Assembly (NCBI RefSeq): GCF_024623455.1
Contig: NZ_JANIPJ010000002.1
Span: forward strand, 310,001-374,000
Source of the DNA: Paenibacillus soyae
GTDB lineage: Bacteria > Bacillota > Bacilli > Paenibacillales > Paenibacillaceae
Reading direction: 5' to 3'
DNA: 64,000 nt
Below, one piece after another: positions 53,063 through 61,116 of this stretch. The position numbers and the translations under genes are program-made. The notes beneath the pieces are model-generated. The model made no database searches, was not told the origin of the DNA, and saw nothing but the letters and a program-made list of their open reading frames with translations. Within the stretch, counting starts at the first letter, position 1, and the number at the start of each line of letters is the position of its first letter.

Positions 53063-53356
53063 ATGAAGTTGTTGATTTCTCGTTTTATCGCCATTTTATT
53101 TCTCGTTGTTCCCGGCGTGATTGCCTGTTTCGGATTTCTGAAAATCAAGGATTCGTTATTCCTCTATTTCTCGGAATTCGGCAATGAAGCGGTAACTCCC
53201 GATTTCCAGTGGCTCACGTTTTTGCTCGGACTTCTGATGTTCGGCGCCGGAGCCGGCTTTATCGCCGGATGGATCTTCTTCCGGGACCGCAAACGCAACT
53301 ATGTAGCGCCAAGATTCAAAGAGAAGCGCCCTCGTCCGCCCAAGCCCCAGGCTTAG
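53063..53356 (+). CDS. DUF2627 membrane protein (YqzF-like)
   Basis: Predicted 97-residue protein with two membrane helices (about 8-26 and 50-74) and a basic tail. The ending GLLMFGAGAGFIAGWIFFRD followed by RKRN is close to B. subtilis YqzF (DUF2627), which also lies beside the bkd operon. AGCAAGGAG precedes the ATG. Function unknown. Confidence 0.85.
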   Translation: MKLLISRFIAILFLVVPGVIACFGFLKIKDSLFLYFSEFGNEAVTPDFQWLTFLLGLLMFGAGAGFIAGWIFFRDRKRNYVAPRFKEKRPRPPKPQA

Positions 53357-53488
53357 CGTCGAAGGCGCTTCTTCATTTTACATGGGGTTGACGTTCAGGC
53401 GCAATCTTTACACAGCCTACGATCTTTATTCATCGCGCGCAAACATTGTCTCCTTACAATGAAGACATCACGAATGAAAGGGACGAAA

Positions 53489-53656
53489 ATGATGAATATC
53501 GTATTTGATGTAGTAGTCGATGGCAAAAAACAAGAAACGCTGAGACCGAACAAGCAGAAGCTGCAAGACATCCGAGCGTTTATGAAAGAAGAGGCTGCCC
53601 GATTGATCCGAAAATATGGAAGCAATGTTTACGTCAACCGCAGATTTGAATACTGA
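53489..53656 (+). CDS. Small protein of unknown function
   Basis: Predicted 55-residue soluble protein (MMNIVFDVVVDGKKQETL start) with a beta-like N-terminus and a charged helix (KQKLQDIRAFMKEEAARLIRKY). AAAGGG lies 6 bases before the ATG; an upstream in-frame ATG would add 10 residues. Convergent with the diguanylate cyclase gene. I recognise no family. Confidence 0.6.
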   Translation: MMNIVFDVVVDGKKQETLRPNKQKLQDIRAFMKEEAARLIRKYGSNVYVNRRFEY

Positions 53657-53671
53657 TTCAAATCTGTACCG

Positions 53672-54763
53672 TTAATTCGCTTGATTGGAGCAAACAACGT
53701 TCCGCCCGCTTGTTTTGGCTTGGTACAAGGCACTGTCAGCTTGGTCGAGCAGCTCCTCCCGATTCGTATCCGGGTAGGTCGCCACTCCAATCGATACCGT
53801 TAACGGAATCGAACGGCCATTGTTCAACAGAAAATGATTTTTGCTTACAGCGTGGCGCAGCCGTTCCGCAATCTGCAGCGCATGCTTATGCGGCGTATCG
53901 TACATGATGACCGAAAACTCCTCTCCTCCGTTCCTTGAAACCGTATCGAAGGATCTTGTTGTTTTCATCAGCACTTCCCCCAGCTGCTTTAACACCAAAT
54001 CGCCATTGCCATGACCGTAATTATCATTCACTTTCTTGAAAAAATCGATATCAACGAGCGCAATAGACAAGCATTCGTCCTTGTCGGAGGCCGTTTGAAG
54101 ATAAGAATTATATATCTCGTCGAATGTCCGATGGTTATTAAGACCAGTCAAATAATCGATGGTAGCTTCCCGCTCGATTTTCTTTAACTGCGCCTTGGCC
54201 TTATTCAGAAATTCGTTTAAATACGCCGTGAACAAACCTCCAGCCGTCATCATCGTAACGTATGTAAGAATGGGAAGTAAGCTGTCCCGCCCTATATTCA
54301 GTAAAAAGACGATAGTGGTAGTCAGATTGCAAATGATCAGCGAAATAATCCATTTCCTCCAGAAGGATAAACGGCTCATGCAAATTACGCCGACCAGAAT
54401 CGCAACAAGCACCGTATTGCCGGCTGCAATAATCGTTGGAGCGGTGACGGCCCCAAACGCCAGCAGCCTCATCAGAAAAATGATCGTCCCCGCAATAACC
54501 GACGGCAGAATTCCTCCGTACATCGCCGCGATTATAATGGCGAGCTGCCTAAAATCAACCAAGGTTCCATTCATACGCACGGTAAAAATCATAAGGACGA
54601 TACCCAGAAGCCCCGCCACGAGACCCATACGAACTTTCATTGAGGTGGTTGCCGGAGAATCCAGCGTATGATTGCGAAAAATAACTTGATTTAGTAGAAA
54701 TAAATAGGCTGTCACGATCGCGAAATTCGCGACCAAATCCTGAATCGTATCAAAAATTTTCAA
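53672..54763 (-). CDS. Membrane diguanylate cyclase (5TM-LYT-like sensor + GGDEF)
   Basis: Predicted enzyme making c-di-GMP from two GTP. 363 residues: five or six membrane helices (about 8-170) resembling the 5TMR-LYT sensor, a short coiled linker (AKAQLKKIEREA), then a GGDEF domain with LTGLNNHR, the signature RNGGEEFS and an inhibitory I-site RSFD. The start is a TTG with AGGG 11 bases before it; the upstream ATGs in frame are ruled out because a TGTTATAAT promoter lies between them and this TTG. It lies just after the spo0A terminator. Confidence 0.88.
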   Translation of the reverse strand: MKIFDTIQDLVANFAIVTAYLFLLNQVIFRNHTLDSPATTSMKVRMGLVAGLLGIVLMIFTVRMNGTLVDFRQLAIIIAAMYGGILPSVIAGTIIFLMRLLAFGAVTAPTIIAAGNTVLVAILVGVICMSRLSFWRKWIISLIICNLTTTIVFLLNIGRDSLLPILTYVTMMTAGGLFTAYLNEFLNKAKAQLKKIEREATIDYLTGLNNHRTFDEIYNSYLQTASDKDECLSIALVDIDFFKKVNDNYGHGNGDLVLKQLGEVLMKTTRSFDTVSRNGGEEFSVIMYDTPHKHALQIAERLRHAVSKNHFLLNNGRSIPLTVSIGVATYPDTNREELLDQADSALYQAKTSGRNVVCSNQAN

Positions 54764-54805
54764 AGATGTTCGCGCCCTTCGCAGTATGCCACGTTTTGTC
54801 CACCT

Positions 54806-54814
54806 ATTATAACA
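54806..54814 (-). promoter_or_regulatory. Extended -10 promoter of the diguanylate cyclase gene
   Basis: On the minus strand TGTTATAAT is a perfect -10 with upstream TG. No good -35 is seen. Transcription should start near 54799, about 35 bases before the TTG. Confidence 0.55.
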
Positions 54815-54880
54815 CATTCCCGATGAAACATTCGTCGACATAGTTATATATAGCGAATCCGGCGCTTCGCTTTTCGGCAT

Positions 54881-54930
54881 AAAAAAATACCACAGCAGCC
54901 TTGGTGAAGCCCATGACGGTGTGGTATTTC
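54881..54930 (-). terminator. Rho-independent terminator of spo0A
   Basis: On the minus strand ATACCACA pairs with TGTGGTAT around a long loop that can fold further (GCTT/AAGGC region), followed by TTTTTTT, six bases past the spo0A stop. Confidence 0.85.
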
Positions 54931-54935
54931 TTGTA

Positions 54936-55748
54936 TTAGCTTACCTTATGCTCGATCCGCAGCTTATCGGCAACCATGGCAATAAACTCGCTGTTTGTCG
55001 GCTTGGATTTGCTGATGTTGATCGTATAGCCGAACAGATGGCTGATGCTGTCGATGTTGCCGCGCGTCCAGGCGACTTCAATCGCGTGGCGGATAGCCCG
55101 TTCGACGCGAGATGGCGTTGTCTTGAACTTTTCGGCAATTGCCGGATATAGCGTCTTGGTGATGGCGCCTAAAATTTCGATGTTGTTGTAAACCATCGTG
55201 ATCGCTTCACGCAAATATTGATAGCCTTTAATGTGCGCGGGAACGCCGATCTCATGGATGATGCTTGTAATATTGGCATCGAGATTTTTGCCTTTGGCAA
55301 GCGGAACAACGTTCGATTTCACCGTAGTTGTGCTAGCGCTGTAATTCGATGAGGTTGTGAATGTCGCGTTACCGACGAGCTGACGAATCCGATTCGCCAG
55401 GATATCCATATCGAATGGCTTTAATATGTAGTAAGAAGCTCCAAGCTGAACGGCCTTTTGCGTAATGTTTTCTTGTCCGAACGCCGTAAGCATGATAATT
55501 TTCGGCATCGGCGACAGGTTCATTTCTTTCAGACGCTCTAGGACGCCTAGCCCGTCCAAATGCGGCATGATAATATCCAGAATGAGTATATCCGGCACGC
55601 TCCTGGATTGTTCCAGGTGACGAATGACTTCTTCTCCATTGTAAGCGACACCGCTTACGTTCATATCACTTTGTTCGGATATGTATTCCGATAACAGGTT
55701 AGTAAATTCTCTGTTGTCATCTGCCAATAATACTTCGATCTTATGCAA
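54936..55748 (-). CDS. spo0A: Sporulation master regulator Spo0A
   Basis: Response regulator that, phosphorylated through the phosphorelay, starts sporulation. 270 residues: receiver with acidic pair D10-D11 and acceptor D58 (LILDIIMPH), switch lysine in ILKPFD, and the Spo0A-specific DNA-binding domain with the recognition region [17 protein letters not shown]. The start is TTG, 8 bases after GGGAGG. It follows spoIVB, as in all Bacilli. The upstream gap holds two promoter matches and paired 0A boxes. Confidence 0.98.
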   Translation of the reverse strand: MHKIEVLLADDNREFTNLLSEYISEQSDMNVSGVAYNGEEVIRHLEQSRSVPDILILDIIMPHLDGLGVLERLKEMNLSPMPKIIMLTAFGQENITQKAVQLGASYYILKPFDMDILANRIRQLVGNATFTTSSNYSASTTTVKSNVVPLAKGKNLDANITSIIHEIGVPAHIKGYQYLREAITMVYNNIEILGAITKTLYPAIAEKFKTTPSRVERAIRHAIEVAWTRGNIDSISHLFGYTINISKSKPTNSEFIAMVADKLRIEHKVS

Positions 55749-55803
55749 AGTAGTATCCTCCCTTAAATGATATTGATGTCAATCGTACAGTTGCTGTCTT
55801 CTT

Positions 55804-55846
55804 AGATTTTCGACATTCAATATGGAATTCCTTCTGTCGAAAATCT
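55804..55846. promoter_or_regulatory. Inverted 0A-box pair flanking the spo0A sigma-H promoter
   Basis: AGATTTTCGACA and TGTCGAAAATCT form a perfect 12-bp inverted repeat around 19 bases. Each arm contains a perfect Spo0A box (TTCGACA/TGTCGAA). One box overlaps the -10 and the other abuts the -35 of the predicted Ps. Confidence 0.7.
55808..55834 (-). promoter_or_regulatory. Predicted sigma-H promoter (Ps) of spo0A
   Basis: On the minus strand GAAGGAATT, 11 bases, GTCGAAA: -35 fits RNAGGAWWW fully, -10 differs from RNNGAAT at its last base. It lies about 60 bases before the spo0A start. Confidence 0.55.
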
Positions 55847-55876
55847 TTTTTCTTTATTTTTTTATTAGAGTTCGAT

Positions 55877-55905
55877 ATAATAAATAATTTGTTACATGAT
55901 GTGAA
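55877..55905 (-). promoter_or_regulatory. Predicted sigma-A promoter (Pv) of spo0A
   Basis: On the minus strand TTCACA, 17 bases, TATTAT, each one base from consensus, about 130-155 bases before spo0A. B. subtilis spo0A likewise has a vegetative promoter upstream of Ps. Confidence 0.55.
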
Positions 55906-55917
55906 TAATTTCGCATT

Positions 55918-55940
55918 CTTTCGACACGCGAATGTCGAAA
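55918..55940. promoter_or_regulatory. Second inverted 0A-box pair, upstream of Pv
   Basis: TTTCGACA and TGTCGAAA are inverted around 6 bases, giving two perfect 0A boxes just upstream of the vegetative -35. Confidence 0.65.
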
Positions 55941-55942
55941 AG

Positions 55943-55985
55943 AAAAAAGAAACGCCCCCGCAATAAAACGATGCAGAAGACGTTT
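55943..55985 (-). terminator. Probable terminator of spoIVB
   Basis: On the minus strand AAACG..CTTC pairs with GGGG..CGTTT, followed by CTTTTTT. It lies 10 bases after the spoIVB stop and beside the upstream 0A boxes. The stem contains several wobble pairs. Confidence 0.5.
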
Positions 55986-55994
55986 AATTATTCA

Positions 55995-57350
55995 TTATGC
56001 AGCAGCATCTCCTTGACGTGCAGGTGTTGACGACTTCAGAAGCACGCCGGCGTCCTGCAGCATCCATTCGATAAAGCATCCGTAACCCGAAGATGGGTCG
56101 TTTACGAATACATGCGTTACGGCTCCAACCAGCTTCCCGTCTTGAATGATGGGACTCCCCGACATGCCTTGCACAATGCCGCCCGTCTTGCTCAGAAGGC
56201 GTTTATCCGTGATCTTGATGACCATTCCCTTCGTCGCTGGAGAGGTTTGCTTCGAGACATGGACGATTTCGATATTGAATCGTTCCACCTTCTGACCGCC
56301 TACCACGGTCAAAATTTGGGCTGGTCCTTCCTTGACATCTTCCGCAAACGACACGGGCAGCGACTTACCGCTGAAGCTATGCGTCGGAGCTTCATTCATC
56401 TTGCCGAAGATGCCAAAGGGCGTATTGCGTTCGATGTTACCTAATATTTTGCCTTCCTTCACGAAATGAGCTCTTTTCTCTCCTGGCTCTCCCGTCTGGC
56501 TTTTATTAATGGATGTCACACTGGACTGCAGGATTTGCCCATCGCCGACTTCGATTGGAGTTTGGGTATCCATATCGGTAATTACATGTCCCAATGCTCC
56601 ATATACGCCTTGGTCTGGCGCATAGAACGTAAGCGTTCCAACGCCTGCAGCCGAGTCGCGGATATAGAGGCCTAATCGCCACGCTCTGTCGTCCGCATCG
56701 TATACTGGGCTTATTTTCGTATGGTTTACCTGTCCGCCGCGTTTGAAGGTTAGCTCCAACGGTTTTTTATCAATGCCGTATTGCGCGCAGAGCTCTCCTA
56801 CTTTGTGGACCTCATTAATGGGAGTTCCGTTAATACTGGTAATGAGATCGCCAAGCTTCAACCCTGCAGCTTCGCCCGGCGACTTTTTGGCTCCCTCGCG
56901 ATCGACGACCTGATGATGTCCCACAACCAGAATGCCGGCCGACTTCACCTTGACTCCGATTGTTTGGCCGCCTGGGATAACCCTAAGATCCGGCACTACA
57001 TTCACTTTAACGGTCCGAAAAGGAATTTTACCAAATAATTTCACTTTCATGTTGGTCTGTCCGCTTTGATTCGGTTGCAGTGACAGCGGTTCGTTCAAGT
57101 TGACGGACAAAGAAGGTTTAGACGTGCCGTTCACTTGTAACATTTGGGGATCGACCGTGACTTCCGCATGCACGGGCACTCCGTATTGCAATCGTTTCAT
57201 TTGGCCGGAGAATAAACGTAGTTCATTCGGGAATGCGGCGAATTGTTGAAACGGGGTGGAGAAACCGACAATGCAGACGAAGAACACGAGGATCAACCCA
57301 AACCATCGTTTCCGTGGATTGGAGTTCAATGATTTCACGCTCCCTGTCAT
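55995..57350 (-). CDS. spoIVB: SpoIVB serine peptidase (stage IV sporulation)
   Basis: Forespore signalling protease that cleaves SpoIVFA to activate SpoIVFB and so pro-sigma-K. 451 residues: N-terminal membrane anchor (about 17-32), a PDZ domain (about 130-210, GDLITSINGTPINEV) and the S55 peptidase with catalytic histidine in LGHVITDMDT and serine in GMSGSPII. The ATG lacks a good ribosome-binding site; a TTG seven codons on is 10 bases after AGGGAG and could be the true start. Between recN and spo0A, as in Bacillus. Confidence 0.95.
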   Translation of the reverse strand: MTGSVKSLNSNPRKRWFGLILVFFVCIVGFSTPFQQFAAFPNELRLFSGQMKRLQYGVPVHAEVTVDPQMLQVNGTSKPSLSVNLNEPLSLQPNQSGQTNMKVKLFGKIPFRTVKVNVVPDLRVIPGGQTIGVKVKSAGILVVGHHQVVDREGAKKSPGEAAGLKLGDLITSINGTPINEVHKVGELCAQYGIDKKPLELTFKRGGQVNHTKISPVYDADDRAWRLGLYIRDSAAGVGTLTFYAPDQGVYGALGHVITDMDTQTPIEVGDGQILQSSVTSINKSQTGEPGEKRAHFVKEGKILGNIERNTPFGIFGKMNEAPTHSFSGKSLPVSFAEDVKEGPAQILTVVGGQKVERFNIEIVHVSKQTSPATKGMVIKITDKRLLSKTGGIVQGMSGSPIIQDGKLVGAVTHVFVNDPSSGYGCFIEWMLQDAGVLLKSSTPARQGDAAA

Positions 57351-57452
57351 TCCATCGCATGACGATAAAGGTTATCTCGCCATTGGCGTACCTTTAAGTT
57401 ACCCCGCACCCCATCTTTTATGTCCGCAAAAACATTCCCTGAATACCTTCCA

Positions 57453-59165
57453 TTACGCCCCCTTCAAACCATGGGCCAAATCAAGCATTTCTTGTGCGTG
57501 ATGTTTTGTTTTTTCCGTTACTTCCACCCCGCCCAGCATGCGGGCAAGCTCATCAATCCGCGCTTCCGGCATGAGCTCGGTTACCGAAGTGGATGTCCGC
57601 CCGTTTGTTACCTGCTTCTTAATTTCATAATGATGGTCGGACATGCAAGCTACCTGAGGCAGATGCGTAATGGAGAACACCTGACATTTCGCCGCGAGGC
57701 TGGACAATTTCTCCGCAATCGCTTGGGCCGCTCTTCCGCTTACGCCCGTATCCACTTCGTCAAATATGAGGGTCGGGATTTGATCGATTTCGGCGAAGAT
57801 GCTCTTAAGTGCCAGCATTATACGCGACATCTCGCCTCCTGAAGCGACCTTATTCAATGGTTTGAGCGGCTCCCCCGGGTTCGTGGAGAGCATAAATACG
57901 GCTTCATCCATGCCGGTAGACACCAGCTTCACGCGAGTAGATGAATTCTCTCCTTCAGATATGGGCTCCAACCGGGCTTCAAACTTAGCGGAAGGCATCT
58001 GCAGATGGCGCAGCTCGCTCTCTACCGAGTTCGACAGACGTTCCGCCGCATGACGGCGCAGCTTGGACAAATCCTGAGCCAGTTGCGAGGCTTGCGCGTA
58101 CAATCTTTCCTCCTGCTGCCTGAGCTCGTCCAGCATCTCGTCTCTGTTTTCGATCTTGTCGCGCTCGACCATAATTTGCTCCAGATAGGCGAGTATATCA
58201 GGTATGGTTTCTCCGTATTTCCTTTTTAGTCCGTTAATTAAATCCAATCGGTCCTCGACGTAAGCAAGCGTCTCCGGATCCGATTCAATGCCGTCTCGGT
58301 AATCCCTCAGCTGGAATACGGCATCCTCCGCTTGATAGAAGGCCGATTGCAGCTGCTCAATGAGCGGATTAAGGACGCCTGGATCATAGCTTTGAATGTC
58401 GCTTAGCTTCGTGATAGCCCGGCTGAACGCGTCCAATCCTTTGCCGCCGTAAAGAAGGTTGTAGGCCTCTGACGCCGCGTCCATTCGTTTCCCCGCATAC
58501 AGGAGCTTTCTTTTCTGCTCCTGCAGCTCCTCGTCTTCCGCAGGCTTTAGCTTGGCGCTGGATATTTCTTCGATCTGGAATTTGTACAAGTCCAGCATCT
58601 GAACGTTTTGCCTCGTCGTATCCTCCACGTTGCGCATCGCCTGACGCACTCGAACGAGCTCGTCATATACGGATTTGTATTGGGCCTTTCTCTCGAGGAG
58701 CAAATCGCCTCCGAATAGATCGAGCCACTCCAAATGCTGATCTGTCTTGAGTAAGGACTGATGCTCATGCTGCCCGTGAATATTCACAAGATATTCGCCA
58801 ATCTCACGCAGCATGGTAATGGTGACTAGCTGACCGTTTACCCGGCTGCTGCTCTTCCCCGTGGAAGACAGCTCTCTCCGGATAACCAGCATCTCGTCCG
58901 CATCGTACTGAACGCCGATACGGTTAAGCTGGCCCCATACGGGATGTTGACCCGGCAGATCGAACATCGCTTCCATTTCCGCTTTGTCGCATCCGTAACG
59001 CACCATGTCTGCGGAGCCGCGTCCTCCCACTATTAAACTTAACGCGTCGATAAGAATGGATTTCCCCGCGCCGGTCTCGCCCGTCAACACATGGAATCCA
59101 TGATGAAACGTCACGTGAACTTCTTCAATTACGGCTAAATTTTTGATCGATAACTCGCGCAGCAT
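57453..59165 (-). CDS. recN: DNA repair protein RecN
   Basis: SMC-like ATPase that gathers at double-strand breaks. 570 residues: Walker A TGETGAGKSIL near residue 30, a central coiled coil (about 155-375) and the C-terminal ABC signature VASGGEMSRIMLALK with Walker B LIFDEVDTGVSG. GAGGAGG precedes the ATG. It lies 23 bases after argR, the usual order. Confidence 0.96.
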   Translation of the reverse strand: MLRELSIKNLAVIEEVHVTFHHGFHVLTGETGAGKSILIDALSLIVGGRGSADMVRYGCDKAEMEAMFDLPGQHPVWGQLNRIGVQYDADEMLVIRRELSSTGKSSSRVNGQLVTITMLREIGEYLVNIHGQHEHQSLLKTDQHLEWLDLFGGDLLLERKAQYKSVYDELVRVRQAMRNVEDTTRQNVQMLDLYKFQIEEISSAKLKPAEDEELQEQKRKLLYAGKRMDAASEAYNLLYGGKGLDAFSRAITKLSDIQSYDPGVLNPLIEQLQSAFYQAEDAVFQLRDYRDGIESDPETLAYVEDRLDLINGLKRKYGETIPDILAYLEQIMVERDKIENRDEMLDELRQQEERLYAQASQLAQDLSKLRRHAAERLSNSVESELRHLQMPSAKFEARLEPISEGENSSTRVKLVSTGMDEAVFMLSTNPGEPLKPLNKVASGGEMSRIMLALKSIFAEIDQIPTLIFDEVDTGVSGRAAQAIAEKLSSLAAKCQVFSITHLPQVACMSDHHYEIKKQVTNGRTSTSVTELMPEARIDELARMLGGVEVTEKTKHHAQEMLDLAHGLKGA

Positions 59166-59188
59166 GGCATGTCCTCCTCAATTATTCG

Positions 59189-59638
59189 TTAATTCATTAC
59201 GCCCAGAAGCCGTTCGACGATCTGTGCGCTCTGCTCCTTGGTCCTGCAAATAATCAATATGGTATCGTCACCGCAAATCGTGCCCATCACTTCCGACCAT
59301 TCCATATTATCGATGAGCGCACCAATCGCGTTCGCGGTGCCGGGCAAACACTTCAGTACGACCAGATTGTCGGTAAAGTCGATATGAGCGAAATGATCCA
59401 GCATCGCCCGCTTCAGCTTGTGAACAGGGTTCTGTCTCTGCTCGATCGGCATCGAATAGATATACCGTCCGTCGGCTACAGGAACCTTTATCAGCATCAG
59501 CTCCTTAATATCCCTCGACACGGTTGCCTGCGTTACCTGCATCCCGGAGCCCCGAAGAGCTTCCACAAGCTCCTCTTGCGTCTCGATCTCGCCGTTCGTT
59601 ATGATTTCCCTTATCTTAAATTGCCGAATGCTCTTCAT
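59189..59638 (-). CDS. argR: Arginine repressor ArgR/AhrC
   Basis: Hexameric arginine-dependent regulator that represses arginine synthesis and activates its breakdown. 149 residues: winged helix (KIREIITNGEIETQEELVEAL, TQATVSRDIKEL) and the C-terminal arginine-binding domain with GTICGDDTILIICR. GGAGGT lies about 11 bases before the ATG. Neighbour of recN, as in B. subtilis (ahrC). Confidence 0.95.
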   Translation of the reverse strand: MKSIRQFKIREIITNGEIETQEELVEALRGSGMQVTQATVSRDIKELMLIKVPVADGRYIYSMPIEQRQNPVHKLKRAMLDHFAHIDFTDNLVVLKCLPGTANAIGALIDNMEWSEVMGTICGDDTILIICRTKEQSAQIVERLLGVMN

Positions 59639-59661
59639 TGGATATTGTGACCTCCGTCATC

Positions 59662-60129
59662 TTAATCGGCTATGTGAAATGTAATTTTCCGTATTCGCCC
59701 TTCCTGTCCGTCCACATACAAGACGCCGGCGCAATCGGGAAGCAGCAGCGAATAAACAAGTAATCGGTCTCTCACGCCGCTGGCCGTCCAATCCATCGGC
59801 ATTCTCTCTCTTGCCGTCTTCACGATATAGGTTAGCTCGTCGCTGCTCTCTGCTATGTAATCGATATACATGCGCGTTCCGTTGCCGAGCGGAGTCTCGT
59901 CCACATCGATCGGAATCGGAATGACATGCTTGCCGGAAACGACGCGGTAGCCGTTCTTCTCCAGCAATGCGACGTTGGCGTCGCCGTCCGCGATCTTGCC
60001 GCCCTTCCCGAGCTTGACCCGGTTCATGTTCGCCGGCGCATGCAGCCATCGATAGAATGCCCCATACAGCCAAATCGCCAGCAACACTCCGACGATTCCC
60101 ATAATCAACCAGTCGCCATACTTGTCCAT
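59662..60129 (-). CDS. Membrane-anchored protein of unknown function
   Basis: Predicted 155-residue protein with one N-terminal membrane helix (IMGIVGVLLAIWLYGAFY, about 9-26) and a soluble domain with regular beta-strand patterns (GYRVVSGKHVIPIPIDV, GTRMYIDYIAESSDELTYIVKT). GGAGGAG precedes the ATG. It lies between tlyA and argR, where B. subtilis has no such gene as far as I know. No named family. Confidence 0.7.
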   Translation of the reverse strand: MDKYGDWLIMGIVGVLLAIWLYGAFYRWLHAPANMNRVKLGKGGKIADGDANVALLEKNGYRVVSGKHVIPIPIDVDETPLGNGTRMYIDYIAESSDELTYIVKTARERMPMDWTASGVRDRLLVYSLLLPDCAGVLYVDGQEGRIRKITFHIAD

Positions 60130-60222
60130 GCCATGTCTCCTCCATCCCGTGGATTCTCAATCGACATAGAAGCGAACGTCTGTTTGCTTCCAGTGTAACA
60201 AATTACGTGCTGGCCTGTAAAG

Positions 60223-60257
60223 AAAAAAGATGCCAACAGTCGAAACTGATCGGCATC
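60223..60257 (-). terminator. Rho-independent terminator after tlyA
   Basis: On the minus strand GATGCC..CAG pairs with CTG..GGCATC around TTTCGA, followed by TTTTTTC, 22 bases past the tlyA stop. Confidence 0.9.
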
Positions 60258-60279
60258 CTTCCTGGCTGCATGTATAAAA

Positions 60280-61101
60280 TTAAGGTTTAAAAACCGCATT
60301 CGCTTCCTTAACCAGTGCGGCGAGACGGGATTCGTCCGGGCGCTCGGCGGTCTCACCCGCGAGCGTTAAGTAAGCCAAAAACTCGATATTGCCTTCTCCG
60401 CCCGTAATAGGGGAGAACGTCACCTCATTGAGCCGGTAGCCGGTAGCCGCGGCAAATCCCAGCACGGCGTTCAGCACCTCGTGGTGAACGGCGGGCTCGC
60501 GCACGACCCCGGATTTGCCGACCTTCTCGCGGCCTGCCTCGAATTGCGGTTTAATAAGCGCAACGACTCCAGCTCCCGGCGTAAGAAGGGCCGACAGCGC
60601 GGGCAAAATAAGCTTCAAAGAAATAAACGAAACGTCGATGCTCGCAAAGGTCGGCTTCGGTCCCTCCAATTGATGAGGCTCCAGATAACGAAAATTCGTT
60701 TTCTCCATAACCTTCACTTGCTCATGCTGCCGGAGAGACCAATCCAGCTGATTGGTGCCGACGTCGATCGCGTAGACGAAGGACGCCCCGTGCTGCAGGG
60801 CGCAATCGGTGAAACCGCCCGTCGAAGCGCCGATATCCAGCATGACTTGACCTTGCATATCGATTCCGAACGTCCGAATCGCCTTCTCCAGCTTTAGTCC
60901 GCCGCGGCTGACATACGGATGGAGGGCTCCTTTCACTTTGATATCTGCTTGCCGGGGAACTTTCATCCCGCTCTTGTCGATCGGCTCGTTATCCACAAGA
61001 ACAAGACCGGCCATCAACGCTTTTTTTGCTTTTTCCCTGCTGTCAAAATATCCACGTTCCACAAGCAGAACGTCAATTCGTTCTTTTCCAGTCGTTGTCA
61101 T
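60280..61101 (-). CDS. tlyA: TlyA-family rRNA (cytidine-2'-O)-methyltransferase
   Basis: Predicted 2'-O-methyltransferase acting on rRNA (YqxC in B. subtilis). 273 residues: N-terminal S4 domain (ERIDVLLVERGYFDSREKAKKALMAG), then FtsJ-type fold with SAM loop DIGASTGGFTDC and the catalytic lysine in VALIKPQFE. AAGGAGA precedes two adjacent ATGs; I use the second. The dxs stop lies 15 bases before it, the conserved ispA-dxs-tlyA order. Confidence 0.93.
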   Translation of the reverse strand: MTTTGKERIDVLLVERGYFDSREKAKKALMAGLVLVDNEPIDKSGMKVPRQADIKVKGALHPYVSRGGLKLEKAIRTFGIDMQGQVMLDIGASTGGFTDCALQHGASFVYAIDVGTNQLDWSLRQHEQVKVMEKTNFRYLEPHQLEGPKPTFASIDVSFISLKLILPALSALLTPGAGVVALIKPQFEAGREKVGKSGVVREPAVHHEVLNAVLGFAAATGYRLNEVTFSPITGGEGNIEFLAYLTLAGETAERPDESRLAALVKEANAVFKP

Positions 61102-61116
61102 CATTCTCCTTGCGTC

